A stretch of DNA of 64,000 bases from Clostridia bacterium. GTDB taxonomy: Bacteria > Bacillota > Clostridia > Oscillospirales > CAG-272. A model generated the notes under the pieces. The model worked only from the letters and a program-made list of their open reading frames with translations, had not been told where the DNA came from and made no database searches. Location: positions 1-64,000 of the forward strand of contig JAFSRI010000042.1 of NCBI GenBank assembly GCA_017446155.1. Reading direction: 5' to 3'. This document shows positions 1 through 11,482 of this stretch, in pieces (the stretch's first letter is position 1; the number at the start of each line of letters is the position of its first letter). A program made the translations under genes and the position numbers.

Positions 1-1
1 G

Positions 2-256
2 CTTGTCAAAGACGTTGACTATACTGTGGAAAAGGGAAGCACCATCGTGACCTTGAACCCCGAAACGTTTGAAAAACTTTCTGTTGGCGAGCATACCGTT
101 ACCGTGATCTTCGATAACGGCGAGGTCAGAACGACGACAACCGTTTTGGCGGCAAACAACCTTGTTGGTCTTTGGATCGCATTGGTTGTTATCTGCCTGA
201 TCGGAATTGCGGCAATCATTCTTTTCGTCAGAAAGAAAAAAGCACACAACAGGTAA
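2..256 (+). CDS. C-terminal part of a membrane-anchored surface protein (5' end outside window)
   Basis: The open frame runs in from the left edge with no upstream stop. It encodes the end of an Ig-like/X-type domain of the kind repeated in clostridial surface proteins (motifs DYTVEKGS, LSVGEHTVTV), then one hydrophobic helix of about 21 residues (LVGLWIALVVICLIGIAAI) and a basic RKKK tail. That order (extracellular domain, membrane helix, positive cytoplasmic tail) indicates a type I membrane-anchored surface protein. A GTG at 26 is only an internal codon. A strong terminator follows, so the gene ends a transcription unit. Its function cannot be told from this fragment. Confidence 0.75.
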   Translation, partial: LVKDVDYTVEKGSTIVTLNPETFEKLSVGEHTVTVIFDNGEVRTTTTVLAANNLVGLWIALVVICLIGIAAIILFVRKKKAHNR

Positions 257-278
257 AGCAGTTGTGATATAACCACTC

Positions 279-315
279 ATCGCGGCGAAGCAGTTTTGCT
301 CCGCCGCGATTTTTC
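279..315 (+). terminator. Rho-independent terminator of the surface-protein gene
   Basis: The arms 279-288 and 301-310 (ATCGCGGCG / CGCCGCGAT core), with an inner AGCA/TGCT helix, form a long GC-rich hairpin followed by TTTTTC. It sits 22 bases after the stop codon. Confidence 0.85.
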
Positions 316-657
316 TATATGTAAATAACTCTGCCACCATTTAATGAAAGCCGATGGATTTGTTTCAGATGCAAACATCCTCAATCTATTCGCAAAGTTT
401 TCAGGCGAGAAAAATGCCGGCCAATCACAGCTACCCGGCTTTTTTACCGTGTTCGTCATATGTTTGCGCATAACAAAAATTTTACTTAAATTGATATTTC
501 ATTATTTATGTCATGTCGTAGGCGCGGCGGTTTATCTATCCCGCAAAAATAAAAAAACACAAAAATTGTATAAATCCGAAGATGAGGCGCAAAATAGAAA
601 CAGGCAAAACGGAAAAACCGAATTGCGTGAAAGTAGAAATCGGAGGATTTATATATA
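316..657 (+). other. Long spoVT upstream region with a terminator-like hairpin
   Basis: About 340 bases without a convincing gene. GCCGG (416-420) and CCGGC (435-439) can pair just before a run of six T (440-445), which resembles an intrinsic terminator about 215 bases ahead of spoVT. The rest is AT-rich. I found no clear sigma-A promoter and no sigma-F/G promoter with correct spacing. A 104-codon frame at 344-658 has low-complexity composition and no ribosome binding site, so I do not call it. Confidence 0.4.
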
Positions 658-1209
658 ATGAAAGCAACCGGAATAGTAAGAAGGATAGATGACCTTGGCC
701 GCGTGGTAATACCGAAAGAGATTCGTCGCACGATGCGTATTCGCGAAGGCGACCCGCTTGAAATATATACCGACAGAGAAGGCGAGGTTATATTCAAGAA
801 GTATTCTCCCATTGGGGAACTTATGGATTTTGCCGGGGAATATGCGGAAACGCTTTATAAAACGTGCGGATTACCGGTCGCAGTTTGCGACAGAGATTGT
901 GTAATTGCTTGCGCGGGAATATCAAAGCGTGAATTTGTGGAAAAGAAACTCTCGGCGGACGTTGAAAGTGTGATCGAGGGAAGAACTCTTTACACATATT
1001 CAAATCAAAAGGAAAAAATCTTTCTTACTGATGAAAACAAGACAAATCATGTGATTTGCGCCATGCCGATTTTTGCCGAGGGAGATGTTATCGGATGTGT
1101 GGCATCCGTGGCAGGGCCTGACGGCAAAAACGATACGGTAGGTGCCGAGACCGAGATTAAGCTGATACAAACGGCAGCGGGTTTTCTCGGTAAACAGCTG
1201 GAACCGTAA
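658..1209 (+). CDS. spoVT: SpoVT/AbrB-family transcriptional regulator (stage V sporulation protein T)
   Basis: 183 residues, about the length of Bacillus SpoVT. Residues 1-50 form the SpoVT-AbrB swapped-hairpin DNA-binding domain (MKATGIVRRIDDLGRVVIPKEIRR), with RRIDDLGRVVIPKEIRR being the family signature. The remaining ~130 residues correspond to the GAF-like domain of SpoVT. In Bacillus the protein adjusts forespore sigma-G genes and spore coat/germination properties; its presence suggests endospore formation. The ATG follows GGAGG at 642-646. The gene appears monocistronic, with a terminator 16 bases downstream. Confidence 0.9.
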   Translation: MKATGIVRRIDDLGRVVIPKEIRRTMRIREGDPLEIYTDREGEVIFKKYSPIGELMDFAGEYAETLYKTCGLPVAVCDRDCVIACAGISKREFVEKKLSADVESVIEGRTLYTYSNQKEKIFLTDENKTNHVICAMPIFAEGDVIGCVASVAGPDGKNDTVGAETEIKLIQTAAGFLGKQLEP

Positions 1210-1225
1210 CAAATTTTTATAAATG

Positions 1226-1260
1226 CGACCGAAGGGATTTTTCCGCTCGGTCGTTTTTTA
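1226..1260 (+). terminator. Rho-independent terminator of spoVT
   Basis: CGACCGA (1226-1232) pairs with TCGGTCG (1247-1253) and is followed by TTTTTTA. Confidence 0.8.
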
Positions 1261-1263
1261 TTT

Positions 1264-1393
1264 GCGCTCCGCCGCGCCGGCACGTCTTTGACGTGCCGGC
1301 GGGCGCCGCCCGCGGGTGAGGATTGAGCATTTGTTTTATTGTTTGCTGCTCCGCGGGCGGCGATTGCCCCGCTTATGCGGGGCGGCGGCGCGC
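1264..1393. repeat. GC-rich multi-hairpin (cloverleaf-like) palindromic element
   Basis: An outer helix pairs 1264-1275 with 1382-1393 (11 of 12 positions). Inside it are three hairpins: 1276-1286/1290-1300 (11 perfect pairs, TTT loop), 1304-1315/1351-1362 (12 perfect pairs, 35-base loop) and 1366-1372/1377-1383 (7 pairs, TTAT loop; competes with the outer helix for two bases). The block is far richer in GC than its AT-rich flanks. It lies between the spoVT terminator and the atp promoter. No second copy was recognised in the window, so whether it is a dispersed repeat or a structured RNA is open. Confidence 0.65.
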
Positions 1394-1431
1394 AATGTAA
1401 TATAAAATTTGAGAAAAATATATAATTGTTC

Positions 1432-1460
1432 TTGAAAAGTTCATTAAATCAAGTTATAAT
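1432..1460 (+). promoter_or_regulatory. Sigma-A promoter of the ATP synthase operon
   Basis: TTGAAA (1432-1437), a 17-base spacer and TATAAT (1455-1460). The start codon of the first gene is 40 bases downstream of the -10 box. Confidence 0.8.
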
Positions 1461-1499
1461 AATCTTTGGCATACTTTAATTTGCGAAAGGAGAGGAAAA

Positions 1500-1964
1500 A
1501 TGAAAATAGATCAAACCGTAAAACGCGAAACGTTTCATATAATTTGCGGCGCATTGATTATGAGTATTCTTGAACAGTCCGTGTTTCTTATCATTAAAAA
1601 ATGGGATTTTACCGTATTGCTCGGCAATTTGCTCATGGCTGTCATTTTTGTGCTCGATTTCTTTTTCCTCGGAATAACGCTGCAATCAGTTGTTAAAAAG
1701 CAAGACAGTGGTGAAATAAAAAAATCTATGATGCTCTCGCGTCTGCTCCGATACGGCATGATAGCCGCCGCATTTGCTTGTGGTCTTATATTTCCGAAAT
1801 TGTTCAATGTGTGGGCGATGATACCGCCGCTGTTTTTCAATCGCATATCACTTGCTGTAATTGCCGCGCGGCAGCCGAAAGAACCGCACGACAGCCCTGC
1901 AACCGATGAAAACAGAGAGGAGGGCGATGAGGTTGAACCAAAAGACGAAACACAAAATAGTTGA
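1500..1964 (+). CDS. atpI: ATP synthase subunit I-like membrane protein
   Basis: 154 residues with about four hydrophobic helices in the first 125 residues and a charged C-terminal tail rich in Glu/Asp. Sequence similarity to AtpI/UncI is weak to the eye; the call rests on size, topology and its place directly ahead of atpB. AtpI proteins aid assembly of the c-ring. The ATG follows GAAAGGAGAGG. The 3' end overlaps atpB by 38 bases in another frame, so the two are probably translationally coupled. Confidence 0.6.
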   Translation: MKIDQTVKRETFHIICGALIMSILEQSVFLIIKKWDFTVLLGNLLMAVIFVLDFFFLGITLQSVVKKQDSGEIKKSMMLSRLLRYGMIAAAFACGLIFPKLFNVWAMIPPLFFNRISLAVIAARQPKEPHDSPATDENREEGDEVEPKDETQNS

Positions 1965-2847
1965 CGGCTTGCTAATTTGTATGATGATATTGCCGCTTGC
2001 GGCGGCTATCGTCATAAAAGTGTTGACTCAACCGTACAGCGAGGGCATGAATATAACGGGCGCGCTTATCTTTTTGGAAATTCCGATGCCGTTTCAGCCG
2101 TTGCTGATAACCGAGGCGCAGATAAATTCTTGGCTCGTTATGATTTCGATTACCGGTTTGTGCTTGTTCCTTACCCACGGCATTAAAGCCGTACCCGACA
2201 GTAAGCGTCAGCACATAGCCGAGATGATAGTCGAAAAAGTTGACAGTATGGTTCGTGAGAATATGGGCGAGATGTTTATGGGCTTTTCGCCGTTTGTCGC
2301 GGCGATAATGGCGCTCTCGGCATTTTCAAGTCTGCTGACGCTTATCGGCGTATTTCCGCCGACGTCTGACCTTAATATCATAGCAGGCTGGGCGATACTT
2401 GTGTTTATTTTGATAACTTATTATAAGCTCAAAGGTGGGCTTTGGAACTATATCAAGGGATTTGGCGATCCGATATTCGTCATGGCGCCTATGAACGTAA
2501 TAAGTGAAATAGCAACTCCGCTTTCAATGACGTTCCGTCATTTCGGCAATGTCATCTCCGGCGTCGTCATCTCAGCTCTTCTCGGCTCTGCTTTGTCCGG
2601 AATAACGGCAAAACTGCCGGGGCTTCTCGGACAGATACCGTTTTTAAAAATCGGTATTCCCGCCGTGCTGTCGCTTTATTTCGACATTTTCAGCGGATGT
2701 ATGCAGGCGTTTATATTCGCGTCACTTACAATGATATATATTTCAACCGGATTCCCGGGTGAAGCGTATGAAAAACGTATGAAGCGCAAAATAGAGCGCG
2801 CAAAGAAGAAAGAAGAAGCCAAACGTTTGGCTGAACTTGAAAAATAA
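1927..2847 (+). CDS. atpB: F-type ATP synthase subunit a
   Basis: 306 residues, polytopic. The a subunit forms the ion half-channels against the c-ring. The essential arginine is R204, in LSMTFRHFGN, which matches the conserved helix of the family. The C-terminal ~35 residues are unusually long and charged (Lys/Arg/Glu), probably cytoplasmic. An in-frame TTG at 1861 lies deep in atpI without a ribosome site; the ATG at 1927, preceded by GGAGGG (1919-1924), is preferred. Confidence 0.92.
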   Translation: MRLNQKTKHKIVDGLLICMMILPLAAAIVIKVLTQPYSEGMNITGALIFLEIPMPFQPLLITEAQINSWLVMISITGLCLFLTHGIKAVPDSKRQHIAEMIVEKVDSMVRENMGEMFMGFSPFVAAIMALSAFSSLLTLIGVFPPTSDLNIIAGWAILVFILITYYKLKGGLWNYIKGFGDPIFVMAPMNVISEIATPLSMTFRHFGNVISGVVISALLGSALSGITAKLPGLLGQIPFLKIGIPAVLSLYFDIFSGCMQAFIFASLTMIYISTGFPGEAYEKRMKRKIERAKKKEEAKRLAELEK

Positions 2848-2860
2848 TAAAAACAAATAA

Positions 2861-3172
<312 letters not shown>

Positions 3173-3210
3173 AATATCTTTTGATGCAAATAAACGAAAG
3201 GAGGGTTTGA

Positions 3211-3720
3211 ATGATGCAGACGCTTGACATTATTTCAATCAATATATGGAATATACTCATATCTCTTGTCAATTTGTTGATAATCTTTTTGATATTGAAA
3301 AAGCTGCTTTTCAAGCCCGTAAAAAAAGTGCTTGACCAAAGACAAGGTCAGGTGGGAAAGCTGTATGACGACGCAAAAACCGCCAAAGAGCTTGCCGAAA
3401 AAGAAAAAGAGCAATATGACGAAAAACTCGCCATGGCGCACGATGAAGCAGTCGAGATCGTTTCCGCCGCGAAAGAGCGAGCGGAGCGCATGGGCGACGA
3501 AATAGTTGACGAGGCAAACCGCAAGGCGACGGGCATGATAAAACGCGCCGACGAAGAAATTGCTCAGCAGCGCAAAAAGGCGATGAACGAGATAAAAGAG
3601 GACATTTCCAACATCTCGGTCGATATAGCCGAAAAGGTGATAGAACGCGAAATAGACGAGCGCGACCACAAAGAACTTATCGACAAGTTCATAAACGAAA
3701 TAGGTGAAGACGATGAATGA
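3211..3720 (+). CDS. atpF: F-type ATP synthase subunit b
   Basis: 169 residues: one N-terminal membrane helix (about residues 9-31) followed by a long charged, heptad-like helix, the peripheral stalk that holds the catalytic head to subunit a. The start is the first of two adjacent ATGs, after GAAAGGAGGG. The 3' end overlaps the start of atpH by eight bases. Confidence 0.92.
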   Translation: MMQTLDIISINIWNILISLVNLLIIFLILKKLLFKPVKKVLDQRQGQVGKLYDDAKTAKELAEKEKEQYDEKLAMAHDEAVEIVSAAKERAERMGDEIVDEANRKATGMIKRADEEIAQQRKKAMNEIKEDISNISVDIAEKVIEREIDERDHKELIDKFINEIGEDDE

Positions 3721-4249
3721 TGTCATAGTCGAATACGGCGGAGCGTTAAGCGACCTTGCGTTTGAAGAAAACCGAGAGGACGCCGTGCTTGAAAGCGTGC
3801 GCGCGGTAAAGCGGGCTATCTCAGACGCACCGGAATATATAAAGTTTCTTTCGGCGCCAAATATTGCAATAGGCGAAAAACTTAGCGCAATAGACGAGGC
3901 GTTCGGCGGCGTTGACGCATATGTTAAAAACTTCGTCAAGATAATGGTTGAGCGCGGGTATGCTTCAAGCATTACCGATTGCTTTGACGAGTTTACACGT
4001 CTTTATTACGCGAAAAAGAATATTTCCGTGGCAAGGGTTTTGTGCGCGGCGGAACTTGACGAGGCGCAGAAAGCGACGCTGAAAGCGAAGCTGGAAAAGA
4101 AAACGGGAAAGACAGTTGAGCTTGAATGCGTTCTTTCGCCGGAAATAATAGGCGGAATAAGGATACTTATCGACGGGGAACTGTTCGATGGAAGTATCAA
4201 GGGAAGACTTGACGGCTTGCGCGAACAGCTTGCCAAAACAACGATATAA
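3713..4249 (+). CDS. atpH: F-type ATP synthase subunit delta
   Basis: 178 residues, normal length for the delta (OSCP) subunit that links the b stalk to the alpha/beta hexamer. The C-terminal region shows the family pattern (GGIRILIDGELFDGSIKGRL). The ATG at 3713 overlaps the end of atpF and is preceded by AGGTGAAG; a GTG at 3704 in the same frame is less well placed. Confidence 0.9.
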   Translation: MNDVIVEYGGALSDLAFEENREDAVLESVRAVKRAISDAPEYIKFLSAPNIAIGEKLSAIDEAFGGVDAYVKNFVKIMVERGYASSITDCFDEFTRLYYAKKNISVARVLCAAELDEAQKATLKAKLEKKTGKTVELECVLSPEIIGGIRILIDGELFDGSIKGRLDGLREQLAKTTI

Positions 4250-5782
<1,533 letters not shown>

Positions 5783-5805
5783 GCAAAAAGGGGGTGTGAT
5801 GCTCT

Positions 5806-6633
5806 TTGGGTGCAGATACGAAAAAACTTAAAACGCGAATAAGGAGCGTCAGCTCCACGATGCACATAACGAAAGCCATGGAGCTTGTGGCTTCATCGAA
5901 AATGAAGCGCGCGAGCATGCGCCTTGACGCCGGCAGACCTTATACAGCCGCGATAGGCGAGCTTTTCGGAAGACTCAGCGGTTGCGACACGCCGTTTACC
6001 CGCGAAACAGAGCAAAAGCGTCCGCTTTGCATAGTTATCGCAGGCGACAGGGGCTTGGCGGGCGGATATAACAACGACGTGTTTAAAACGCTTAAAACTT
6101 TTTCCGACGGTAAGGACGTTGTGACGGTCCCGATCGGAAAACGCGCGTGCGACCACATAGTGAAACGCGGATATAATGAATATAAGAGTTTTGACTCTGT
6201 TGAGAACTTTGCGCTCGCCGACAGTTCTTCTCTCGGAAAAGAGATAGCGGAAGATTATCTCGACGGAAAATTTGACGCGGTATATATTATTTACACCGAA
6301 TATGTGTCGATGCTTTCACGCGAGGTGAGGGTAGAGAAAATATTGCCGATAGAAAAAACTGACGGTGCAGAATCGAACAACGCGATGATTTTCGAGCCGA
6401 ACATGGAAGAGGTGCTTGACGCCGCAGTGCCGGAATATATATCGGGCAAGATTTACGGATATGTAAGCGAGAGTTTTTCTTCCGAGCTTGCGGCAAGGAG
6501 AAACGCGATGGATTCGGCAACAAAAAACGCGTCGGAGATGATAGACGCACTCAGCTTGAAATACAACCGTGCGCGTCAGGGCGCGATAACACAGGAAATA
6601 ACAGAGATAATCGGCGGGGCCGAGGCACAGTAA
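5806..6633 (+). CDS. atpG: F-type ATP synthase subunit gamma
   Basis: 275 residues; the rotating central shaft. The N-terminus has the family pattern LKTRIRSVSSTMHITKAMELV and the C-terminus the matching helix ending in ITQEITEIIGG. The TTG start is preceded by GGGGGTG (5790-5796) at a workable distance, and no ATG upstream fits. The gene ends 17 bases before atpD. Confidence 0.93.
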   Translation: MGADTKKLKTRIRSVSSTMHITKAMELVASSKMKRASMRLDAGRPYTAAIGELFGRLSGCDTPFTRETEQKRPLCIVIAGDRGLAGGYNNDVFKTLKTFSDGKDVVTVPIGKRACDHIVKRGYNEYKSFDSVENFALADSSSLGKEIAEDYLDGKFDAVYIIYTEYVSMLSREVRVEKILPIEKTDGAESNNAMIFEPNMEEVLDAAVPEYISGKIYGYVSESFSSELAARRNAMDSATKNASEMIDALSLKYNRARQGAITQEITEIIGGAEAQ

Positions 6634-6638
6634 ATTAA

Positions 6639-8074
<1,436 letters not shown>

Positions 8075-8075
<1 letters not shown>

Positions 8076-8338
8076 TGAAAAAGTTTCGTCTTGAAATAAC
8101 GACGCCCGCAGGGGCTGAATTTGCCGGTGACGTGGTGCAGTTAAGCGTTCGCGGAGTAGAAGGGGAACTTGCCGTCATGGCGGGACATATTCCGTTTACG
8201 ACGGCGCTGGTTGAAAGCGAATGCAGAATATATGATGCCGACGGCGAGATGCGCCGTGCCGACATAAAAGGGGGGCTTCTCTGCGTTACGGCGAATAAGA
8301 CCCAAGTACTTGTGTCGGGTTTTGAATGGAAAAACTGA
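8075..8338 (+). CDS. atpC: F-type ATP synthase subunit epsilon, short form
   Basis: 87 residues against about 130-140 for most bacterial epsilon subunits. It contains the N-terminal beta-sandwich (GVEGELAVMAGHIPFTTAL) and stops immediately after it (SGFEWKN), so the C-terminal two-helix domain that inhibits rotation in other species is missing. The downstream sequence does not continue that domain in another frame, which argues for a natural short form such as the one known from Chlorobium rather than a recent frameshift. The TGATG overlap with atpD indicates coupling; a GTG one codon earlier is possible but unnecessary. Confidence 0.88.
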
Positions 8339-8477
8339 ATAAATGCCGCAGAGATTACCGTTTTTCACGGCGCGTGGACGCTTCCGTTTTGCAAACGTGG
8401 AGTTGTCTATCGTCGGTGAGGCGGGCGTCTATGCGGCGATTTGTTGTGTATAGATTGTTAACTTAACGCTTGTTTTG

Positions 8478-8506
8478 TTGACAAAACACGGTTTTGAGGA
8501 TATAAT
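8478..8506 (+). promoter_or_regulatory. Consensus sigma-A promoter of the LRR lipoprotein gene
   Basis: TTGACA (8478-8483), a 17-base spacer and TATAAT (8501-8506): a perfect consensus, suggesting strong expression. The mRNA leader would be about 75 bases. Confidence 0.88.
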
Positions 8507-8590
8507 TACATAAAAGAAGCGAATAATTATAATATCGCTTATAAAACAGATAAAAATATACGATATAAAAATGCTTTTGTGGAGGCAGGA

Positions 8591-10570
8591 ATGAAGAGAA
8601 TACTTGCGCTTTTTCTGGCGCTGACGGTTGTCGCTTTGCTGTGCGCTTGCGGAGGGGAGACAAACCCGAAAGAAACGACGACGGAGAGCACGTCGACAAA
8701 CACAAAAATAATAGAAATTGAGGAAAACGTGCTCAAATCAAGCATAGGGCAGGCTGACGAGAACGGCGTGTACACCGTGCCGAACAACATAACCGAGATA
8801 GGCGAACTTTGTTTTTACGGTGACAATACGCTTAAAAAAATCATAATTCCCGAAAGCGTCAGAACTATCTGCTCAGGCGCGTTTGCGGGATGCGTTAATC
8901 TTGTGGAAGTCGTCATGGCAGACAGCGTGACTGCCCTCGGTTCCCATGCGTTTTACGGCTGTACAAGCCTTGAAAAAGTTACGCTTTCAAATTCTCTTGA
9001 AAAGATACCGGCAATGTGCTTTAACAGTTGCACGTCGATTGAAGAAATTACGATACCGCAAGGGGTAAAAACCATTTGCCACGACGCGTTCGGGTATTGT
9101 TCGTCATTGAGCGCGGTAGACTACCCCTCAACGCTTGAAAGCATCGACGACAACGCCTTTGTCAACTGCATAGGACTTACTTCGATAGATCTTTCCGCGG
9201 CAAAAGGGCTTAAAACGCTCGGAAACGGCGTTTTCAACGGCTGTATGTATGCAAAAAGCATCGTTCTTCCTAATGGACTTGAAACGATTGGTGCAAGCGT
9301 GTTTTCAAACTGTACTGCCGTAACAAAAGTTACAATTCCGTCAACGGTGAAAACAATAGGCGCGTATGCTTTCAACCATACCGCGTGGTACGTTGAGAAC
9401 ACAGATGATTATCTCATCGTCGGCGACGGCGTGCTTATTCGTTGCGGAGTAAACGCAAAAAACCTCGATCTTTCAAACAAAGGCATCAAGGTAATAGGCG
9501 GGGCGGCATTTTGGAACGCCGAGCTTCAATACGGCACAAGTGCGAAATACGGATATAAATATGCCGGACAGTTGAAAAATGTTGAAATTCCCGAGGGCGT
9601 AGTTGAAATCGGCGACCGCGCGTTCTATTACTGCATGTCGCTGACCGACGTAAAACTTCCTTCTACGCTTGAAAGAATCGGCGACGGCGCGTTTGATTTC
9701 AGCTATGCCGAAAGCACCGACACGGGCTATTATGCCGCGGTGGATATTGATATTTCAAACTGTAAAAACTTAAAATATATCGGCGAAAACGCCTTTTACG
9801 GCTGTTCGGAAATGAGTGATATTTCCATTCCGGACGGTATTGAATATATCGGAAAAGACGCGTTTTGCATGACAAAAGCCTACGTCGATTTCTACACCGG
9901 AGCGGAAGCAAAAGGCGGAAATGAATGTTCTTTCTATATAAATAACGGCGTTCTGTTGTGGACATACGTCCCGACGGGAGCTGAGGAATTGAACGTTCCG
10001 GCGGGAGTTCGCATGATGGCAGGCGGCGCGTGCTGCGGCTGGGACAGCGTCATGGTGCTTACTTCTACCGATGGGCTGACGCCGTATTGGCTTACAAAAT
10101 ACAACATCACATACGGTATAAAGAGCGTTACGCTTCCCGATGGGCTTGAAACGATAGGCGATTACGGGTTGTATTATATAGGAAAACTCGAAAAACTTGA
10201 TATGCCCGACACGGTGAAGAAAATAGGATTTCTCTCATTCGGCAGACTTGAAGCTCTGGCAAAGATACACATGTCCGATTCCCTTGAAACGATCGGGCAG
10301 AGAGCTTTTTGGTATTGTACGTCGTTTGTAAACGTTACCTTGCCCGATTCCGTGAAGAACATCGATAGCAACGCCTTTTATGATTGCGGACGGCTTAAAA
10401 TCCTCCGTATGCCCGAGGGTACGGAAAACATCGGCACGGCAGTGTTCTCAGCAAGTTGTACAGAGCTTGATCACATATATCTGCCGCAGAAATTCAAATG
10501 CGATATTTACGATATTCTCGAAACTCCCTCGATGGATTTGAGCATTTCGTACTATATTCCGGAAAAATAA
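8591..10570 (+). CDS. BspA-like leucine-rich-repeat lipoprotein
   Basis: 659 residues. A lipoprotein signal peptide ends in LLCAC, making C20 the probable lipidated residue (lipobox L-C-A-C; Cys at -2 is less usual). A Thr/Ser-rich linker follows, then BspA-type LRR_5 repeats of about 23 residues with the core xxIxxxAFxxCxxLxxVxLPxxxxxI, interrupted twice by longer inserts with YGYKYAG- and GVRMMAGGA-like segments. Such proteins are surface adhesins/binding scaffolds in gut and oral anaerobes. The start ATG follows GGAGG (8581-8585); an upstream GTG at 8579 overlaps that site and is rejected. No enzyme motif was seen. Confidence 0.88.
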   Translation: MKRILALFLALTVVALLCACGGETNPKETTTESTSTNTKIIEIEENVLKSSIGQADENGVYTVPNNITEIGELCFYGDNTLKKIIIPESVRTICSGAFAGCVNLVEVVMADSVTALGSHAFYGCTSLEKVTLSNSLEKIPAMCFNSCTSIEEITIPQGVKTICHDAFGYCSSLSAVDYPSTLESIDDNAFVNCIGLTSIDLSAAKGLKTLGNGVFNGCMYAKSIVLPNGLETIGASVFSNCTAVTKVTIPSTVKTIGAYAFNHTAWYVENTDDYLIVGDGVLIRCGVNAKNLDLSNKGIKVIGGAAFWNAELQYGTSAKYGYKYAGQLKNVEIPEGVVEIGDRAFYYCMSLTDVKLPSTLERIGDGAFDFSYAESTDTGYYAAVDIDISNCKNLKYIGENAFYGCSEMSDISIPDGIEYIGKDAFCMTKAYVDFYTGAEAKGGNECSFYINNGVLLWTYVPTGAEELNVPAGVRMMAGGACCGWDSVMVLTSTDGLTPYWLTKYNITYGIKSVTLPDGLETIGDYGLYYIGKLEKLDMPDTVKKIGFLSFGRLEALAKIHMSDSLETIGQRAFWYCTSFVNVTLPDSVKNIDSNAFYDCGRLKILRMPEGTENIGTAVFSASCTELDHIYLPQKFKCDIYDILETPSMDLSISYYIPEK

Positions 10571-10594
10571 CCGCACAACAAAAGAACGGACGAC

Positions 10595-10795
10595 GTGAAG
10601 TGAACCACAAAGTTTAGACAAAATTAAATACAAAAACGCGAGTGAATGAGTTCGGTATTTTGCCGGGCTCATTCCTTTTAATTTAGTTGAAATTTTTTTG
10701 TTGTAGTAATAAATGTATTCGTTAAGTTTATCAACGAAAGCGTTAACGCTTTCAAACTTTTGCGCTGAAAAACAGTAATTTATCCACATCCTCAC
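10595..10795 (-). pseudogene. Relic of the 3' end of an IS3-family insertion sequence (transposase C-terminus plus terminal repeat)
   Basis: On the minus strand the sequence reads KFESVNAFVDKLNEYI, YYNKK and KLKGMSPAKYRTHSLA, the typical C-terminal end of IS3-family OrfB transposases (usually YYN, LKGLSPVQYRTQS). Just after it the bases at about 10599-10622 read TGTCTAAACTTTGTGG-TTCACT on minus, resembling IS150-type terminal inverted repeats. The catalytic DDE region, OrfA, the other end and a proper stop are missing. It is a decayed fragment between two LRR genes and is not expected to be active. Confidence 0.7.
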
Positions 10796-10826
10796 GAATA
10801 AAATACCTTGTGGGGAGGTGTTTTGC

Positions 10827-11309
10827 GTGAAGAAAATAACGTTTGAAAAAACGGCGTTTGTCGAACATCACACAGGCGCACCCGTCGTTCGTGCCTCCGT
10901 CGGTTATCCGCAGATAGACGGGTGTGAGAAAATAAACGATTTTTATAAAAAATGGGCTGACGCGTGGGGTGTTTACGTTAAAAACACAGCCGATAAAAAG
11001 CGCGCCACGGATTCACGTCCGAAGGCGAGAAGCATAAGGGTATTGCCGTTTTTGCGGTTTTCAGACGATGCGCGCGCAGATTTTACGTTCGACGTGATAA
11101 TATCTGAGGACGGCAAACTTCTGCTGTATAAAAGGACGGCGCAGAGCTGGGACATTGCTCGGCAAACGATAATAAAACCGTTTAAACGCGGCAAAGAAAC
11201 GTTCTATGACGGCGAGCGGCATATAATGATAGAAAACACATTCGGCAAAACCGAGGCGCGCCGTATGAGCGATTACGTAAAAGAAACGCAAATAAAAAAA
11301 CAGCCGTAA
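10827..11309 (+). CDS. Hypothetical protein, possibly DUF3298/DUF4163-like
   Basis: 160 residues, no signal peptide or membrane helix. The N-terminal part has a YPQIDGCEKINDFYKKW segment reminiscent of the yP.i.g....IN..y motif of DUF3298/DUF4163 (RsiV-like) domains, but the match is only a few residues. The rest is basic and unrecognised. The GTG at 10827 is preceded by GGGGAGG (10812-10818); an earlier GTG at 10818 overlaps that site. It sits directly beside the IS3 relic and has a weak terminator downstream. Confidence 0.6.
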   Translation: MKKITFEKTAFVEHHTGAPVVRASVGYPQIDGCEKINDFYKKWADAWGVYVKNTADKKRATDSRPKARSIRVLPFLRFSDDARADFTFDVIISEDGKLLLYKRTAQSWDIARQTIIKPFKRGKETFYDGERHIMIENTFGKTEARRMSDYVKETQIKKQP

Positions 11310-11360
11310 TTGCTGTGGCGTATATGATAAAGGCATTGACTTGAAAGCAAGACCTATCGA

Positions 11361-11386
11361 GCCGATAATTATTCGGCGTTATTTTT
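11361..11386 (+). terminator. Weak terminator of the hypothetical gene
   Basis: GCCGA (11361-11365) pairs with TCGGC (11373-11377), followed by GTTATTTTT. The stem is short. Confidence 0.4.
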
Positions 11387-11392
11387 CAAGAA

Positions 11393-11419
11393 AAAACAGG
11401 CTGGTTTTCAGCCTGTTTT
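11393..11419 (-). terminator. Terminator of the secreted LRR gene
   Basis: AAAACAGGCTG (11393-11403 region) pairs with CAGCCTGTTTT (up to 11419). Read on minus the hairpin ends in a TTTTTT tract, so it serves the minus-strand gene ending at 11483 and may also stop plus-strand transcription. Confidence 0.75.
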
Positions 11420-11482
11420 CCGTTATATATTTTATTTTAAGATATTTGAGCGCGTCATTTGTGTTGCGCGGCGATTTTTGAG

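Noticed and set aside
340-460. Cyclic-di-GMP riboswitch before spoVT
   Set aside because: A few words (GCAAAC, GGTAGCTG on minus) recall GEMM, but the conserved core and helix order are missing on both strands.
344-658. 104-codon frame before spoVT
   Set aside because: No ribosome site, runs over the hairpin at 414-446 and into the spoVT ribosome site; AT-rich, Lys/Asn-rich translation.
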